DNA of 17,400 nucleotides from contig JAURHZ010000014.1 in assembly GCA_030833025.1 (NCBI GenBank), positions 1-17,400 of the forward strand. The letters are read 5' to 3'. Below the pieces are notes generated by a model that worked only from the letters and a program-made list of their open reading frames with translations, was not told where the DNA came from and searched no databases. The stretch is from Armatimonadota bacterium. GTDB taxonomy: Bacteria; Armatimonadota; Armatimonadia; Armatimonadales; Armatimonadaceae. A program made the position numbers and the translations under genes. Positions 15,174 through 17,400 of the stretch are shown one piece after another (the first letter of the stretch is position 1; each line of letters starts with the position of its first letter).

Positions 15174-15809
15174 GTGGTGCCAACAAAAACGCGTCTTGTT
15201 TGCTTTGTTCTCGCTGGACATAGCGGGATTGACCCGGGAACGAGCGCCGGTGGATACACAGAAGCCGAATTTACCTACGCACTCGCTCTCGATCTGGTTC
15301 GCGCACTTGAGCGGCATCAGCCACACATTGAGCCGGTTTTGCTTACGACCGCCGGGCATGCCGGACCAACATCGCGTGTCGGTGTGCTGAAAAAGCATTG
15401 CAAAAACCATCGGTTTCTTGAAATGCCAGCCTCTCCCGACAACATTGCACGCATCGATCAGAAACTAGATGGCCTGCGCGTCATCAAAGCCCTGTACCGA
15501 CAGACGCACAAGGCGGATTGTGTCTTGATTGAGGTCCACGCGGATGCGCGCAAGGGCCCGGATGGACTGCATGTCCTCTACGGTGCTCAGCGCAGCGAAG
15601 CGCTCGCCGGATGCATCGCTGGAGGGCACAGCAAAGTGACGCTCCGGGATGATCTCCGGTTGTTACGGCTTGCCCCACTCCCGGCAGTGATCATCGAAGC
15701 ATTCAATATGACCTCTCCCAAAGCGCTGAAGACATTTCTGCGAAAGTCCCACCGTGCCGCATTTGCTAAGCAGGTTGCCCAACGCATTTGCGACTTTGCC
15801 ACACGCTGA
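15174..15809 (+). CDS. Amidase_3-like N-acetylmuramoyl-L-alanine amidase homologue without signal peptide
   Basis: The 211-residue protein has the landmark order of zinc-dependent Amidase_3 enzymes: H16 in AGHSGIDPG, an acidic pair at E30/E32 in GGYTEAEF, H122 in IEVHADA, and E175 in AVIIEAFNMTSP (the position of the catalytic Glu in the usual VEAGFLSN motif). In the family these residues bind zinc and cleave the bond between muramic acid and L-alanine of peptidoglycan. No signal peptide or membrane helix is present, which is odd for a wall-cleaving enzyme. It may be cytoplasmic or recycling-related, exported another way, or act on another amide. The GTG at 15174 (or 15177) is 6 bases after the previous stop and has no good ribosome binding site, so translational coupling is likely. 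Confidence 0.72.
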   Translation: MVPTKTRLVCFVLAGHSGIDPGTSAGGYTEAEFTYALALDLVRALERHQPHIEPVLLTTAGHAGPTSRVGVLKKHCKNHRFLEMPASPDNIARIDQKLDGLRVIKALYRQTHKADCVLIEVHADARKGPDGLHVLYGAQRSEALAGCIAGGHSKVTLRDDLRLLRLAPLPAVIIEAFNMTSPKALKTFLRKSHRAAFAKQVAQRICDFATR

Positions 15810-15835
15810 ATGAACGGCCTCTAGGTGGAGTGCAA

Positions 15836-15865
15836 TTGGTCGCCTGCGACGACTGAGGTTATACT
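15836..15865 (+). promoter_or_regulatory. Sigma-70-type promoter of the amidohydrolase gene
   Basis: TTGGTC (15836-15841) and TATACT (15860-15865) are 18 bases apart. Transcription would start near 15872, leaving a leader of about 30 bases with GGGAG (15891-15895) placed 7 bases before the ATG at 15903. Confidence 0.65.
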
Positions 15866-15902
15866 GCCCGCCATGACAGTGACGTCTAACGGGAGAATAA
15901 TC

Positions 15903-16799
15903 ATGCAGCCAAAACGCGAAGTCCATACGCCCATCATCGATACACATTTGCACCTCTGGGATATGAAACAGTTCCGTCCACCTTGGCTGAATGAGCCAGC
16001 AGAGATCAAAATCCGCAAGCCGTGCACACTTGTTGAGTATCAAAATGAGACCCAAGGGTTGAATATTGTCCAAGCGGTTTACATGGAGATTGACATCAAT
16101 CCTGAGAAGCAGGTTGAAGAAGCCGATTGGATTTCCTCCATATGTCGCTCGGGCAAGACAAAAGTTGTCAAAGCCGTCGTCTCTGGCCGGCCAGCAGACC
16201 CAAAGTTTAGAGCGTATGCACGTCGCTATAGAAATGATGCATCGATCACAGGCTTTCGGCAGGTTTTACAGGTCCCGGATGCCAAGCCTGGTTTGTGTTT
16301 GACGCCTACCTTTGTAGACAATGTCCGCTACTTGGGAAGTATCGGCAAGACATTTGACTTTTGTATTCGGCCAGGTGAGCTTCGGGATGCGATGGCGCTC
16401 GCCCAGCTCTGTCCAGACACGCGTTTTGTGCTGGACCACTGTGGCAATGCATCAGCAAGGAATCCTAACCAGGATGCTTGGGAGAGTGATATTCGAGCAT
16501 TTGCAAAGATTCCCAATGTTGTCTGCAAGATCTCCGGCATCATCAAGACGGTCAAGCCAGAGTGGGATACTGAGCGCGAGCTGTTCCATGTCGTTCGGCA
16601 TGTGTATCACTCGTTTGGTCCTGACCGTGTGATGTTTGGTGGTGACTGGCCGGTTTGCAACAAGACGAAGAGTATGCGCGACTGGGTTGCGACACTCGAC
16701 AGGATTCTCGTTGACAAGTCTCCTGCGGACCTCGCGAAGTTCTATCACGGGAATGCATCGCGGTTCTACGGCATCCCTATGCCAGGGGTTACGGAATAG
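15903..16799 (+). CDS. Amidohydrolase_2 family TIM-barrel metal-dependent hydrolase
   Basis: The 298-residue protein starts with IIDTHLHLWD (11-20; H15 and H17 form the HxH metal motif). Further family landmarks follow: FVLDHCGNA (a histidine ligand), CKISGI, and MFGGDWPVC with the C-terminal aspartate. It ends with NASRFYGI, typical of the Amidohydrolase_2 branch that includes L-fuconolactonase and pyrone dicarboxylate lactonase. A lactonase or decarboxylase-like role is plausible, but the substrate cannot be told. The ATG at 15903 is chosen for its ribosome binding site GGGAG and because an upstream promoter places the transcript start near 15872. The in-frame ATG at 15873 would then be almost leaderless and add ten residues. 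It appears to be a single-gene unit that converges with the next gene. Confidence 0.88.
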   Translation: MQPKREVHTPIIDTHLHLWDMKQFRPPWLNEPAEIKIRKPCTLVEYQNETQGLNIVQAVYMEIDINPEKQVEEADWISSICRSGKTKVVKAVVSGRPADPKFRAYARRYRNDASITGFRQVLQVPDAKPGLCLTPTFVDNVRYLGSIGKTFDFCIRPGELRDAMALAQLCPDTRFVLDHCGNASARNPNQDAWESDIRAFAKIPNVVCKISGIIKTVKPEWDTERELFHVVRHVYHSFGPDRVMFGGDWPVCNKTKSMRDWVATLDRILVDKSPADLAKFYHGNASRFYGIPMPGVTE

Positions 16800-16802
16800 C
16801 CG

Positions 16803-17372
16803 CTAGCCAGCGGAATCGTATGCGGCTTTTAGAATGCCCGCGAGACCACTCGGGATGTCAGCCAGTGACGAGAGCTTGACCTTGTACTGGCACATCCCGC
16901 CCGCGGGTTGTAAAAGCAGCCAGGGGTGTTCTGGGAGGTCCTTTGCATTGATGCCAAGCTCGATGCGCGTGTTCGTGGCCGGACCAATCATCGCGAACTG
17001 CTTTTTGCGCCGGAGGCTGATATAGCCCTTTTTAGGCGCGATATCGAACTCACCGATGGCACAGATCAGTTCCATGATGGCATCGTGGATGGGGCGAAGC
17101 TCTGCTTTGGGGCCAGTGTAGATATCTGCGATGACATCTGGTGCATCGGATACAGCGATGTTCGGTGCTGACCAGCCACCCCGGTAGTGGTGAGCGACTG
17201 CATTCGCATCGCCATGGGAAAACCCAAGTTCCGTCTTCAGGTGGGCAAGTAGCTCACCATGTTTGGTGAGGCCGGTGGATGCCAGCTGCTGAGACAGCTC
17301 ATCGAGGGACTTACCATAACGGGACTCGATATTTGTGAGCTGGGTTGCGTATGCTTTGTCGATGTCGGCCAT
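16803..17372 (-). CDS. DUF4287/DUF5655-type domain protein
   Basis: The 189-residue protein has an N-terminal helical part with GKSLDELSQQLASTGLTKHGELLAHLKTE (split here: GKSLDELSQQL near residues 20-30 and KHGELLAHLKTELG near 37-50) and ANAVAHHY, which resembles DUF4287. A C-terminal part contains AELRPIHDAIMELI, APKKGYISLRRKKQFAMIGP and TRIELGIN, which resembles DUF5655. Function is unknown for both. There is no signal peptide or membrane segment, so it is cytoplasmic. The ATG at 17372 is supported by GGTGGA (minus strand, 17386-17381) 8 bases upstream. Its stop is 3 bases from the stop of the convergent amidohydrolase, and no proper terminator lies between them. Confidence 0.82.
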   Translation of the reverse strand: MADIDKAYATQLTNIESRYGKSLDELSQQLASTGLTKHGELLAHLKTELGFSHGDANAVAHHYRGGWSAPNIAVSDAPDVIADIYTGPKAELRPIHDAIMELICAIGEFDIAPKKGYISLRRKKQFAMIGPATNTRIELGINAKDLPEHPWLLLQPAGGMCQYKVKLSSLADIPSGLAGILKAAYDSAG

Positions 17373-17400
17373 GGATGTATTCCACCACGTCTGGACCGTG

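Noticed and set aside
16800..16813. Small hairpin CCGCT-AGCC-AGCGG at the convergent stop codons
   Set aside because: It is only 5 bp, has no T-run on either strand, and overlaps the stop of the minus-strand gene, so it is not convincing as a terminator.

Overview
The window comes from a diderm (Gram-negative type) bacterium. An ExbD/TonB pair implies an outer membrane, and a large DUF5117/DUF4953-type metalloprotease is a family seen in Armatimonadota, Bacteroidota and Acidobacteriota. Base composition is moderate, a little above 50% GC by eye. A Val T-box leader, common in Bacillota but reported more thinly elsewhere, sits in front of valS. Armatimonadota is my best guess for the phylum, but it is an inference from gene families and not proven by the window.

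Layout. 1-2204: the 3' part of an exbD-like gene followed by a very long tonB-like gene, closed by a strong terminator. 2205-2495: intergenic, with an inverted repeat. 2496-6050: a secreted 1184-residue metzincin-like zinc protease, closed by a hairpin that runs into the 3' end of a convergent minus-strand NAD-dependent epimerase/reductase (6092-7066). From the divergent side of that gene, a complete T-box riboswitch (about 7125-7350) leads into valS (7376-10060). 10175-10450: a small YiaA/YiaB-type membrane protein whose 3' end plus terminator is present a second time about 180 bp downstream. 10977-11387: a single-domain response regulator. 11493-14143: serC and leuA, two bases apart. 14158-15809: a six-helix membrane protein, a winged-helix regulator and an Amidase_3-like protein, closely packed behind leuA with no terminator seen between them. 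15903-16799: an amidohydrolase with its own promoter. 16803-17372 (minus): a DUF4287/DUF5655-type protein.

Function. Most of the window is housekeeping: energy-coupled outer-membrane transport, extracellular proteolysis, tRNA charging controlled by uncharged tRNA-Val, and serine and leucine synthesis. I see no phage, transposon, CRISPR array, defence island or biosynthetic cluster, and no tRNA or rRNA gene. The features most worth a second look are the T-box of valS in a diderm, the duplicated gene-tail-plus-terminator, the oversized TonB linker, and the amidase-like protein without an export signal in a regulator/membrane-protein cluster.
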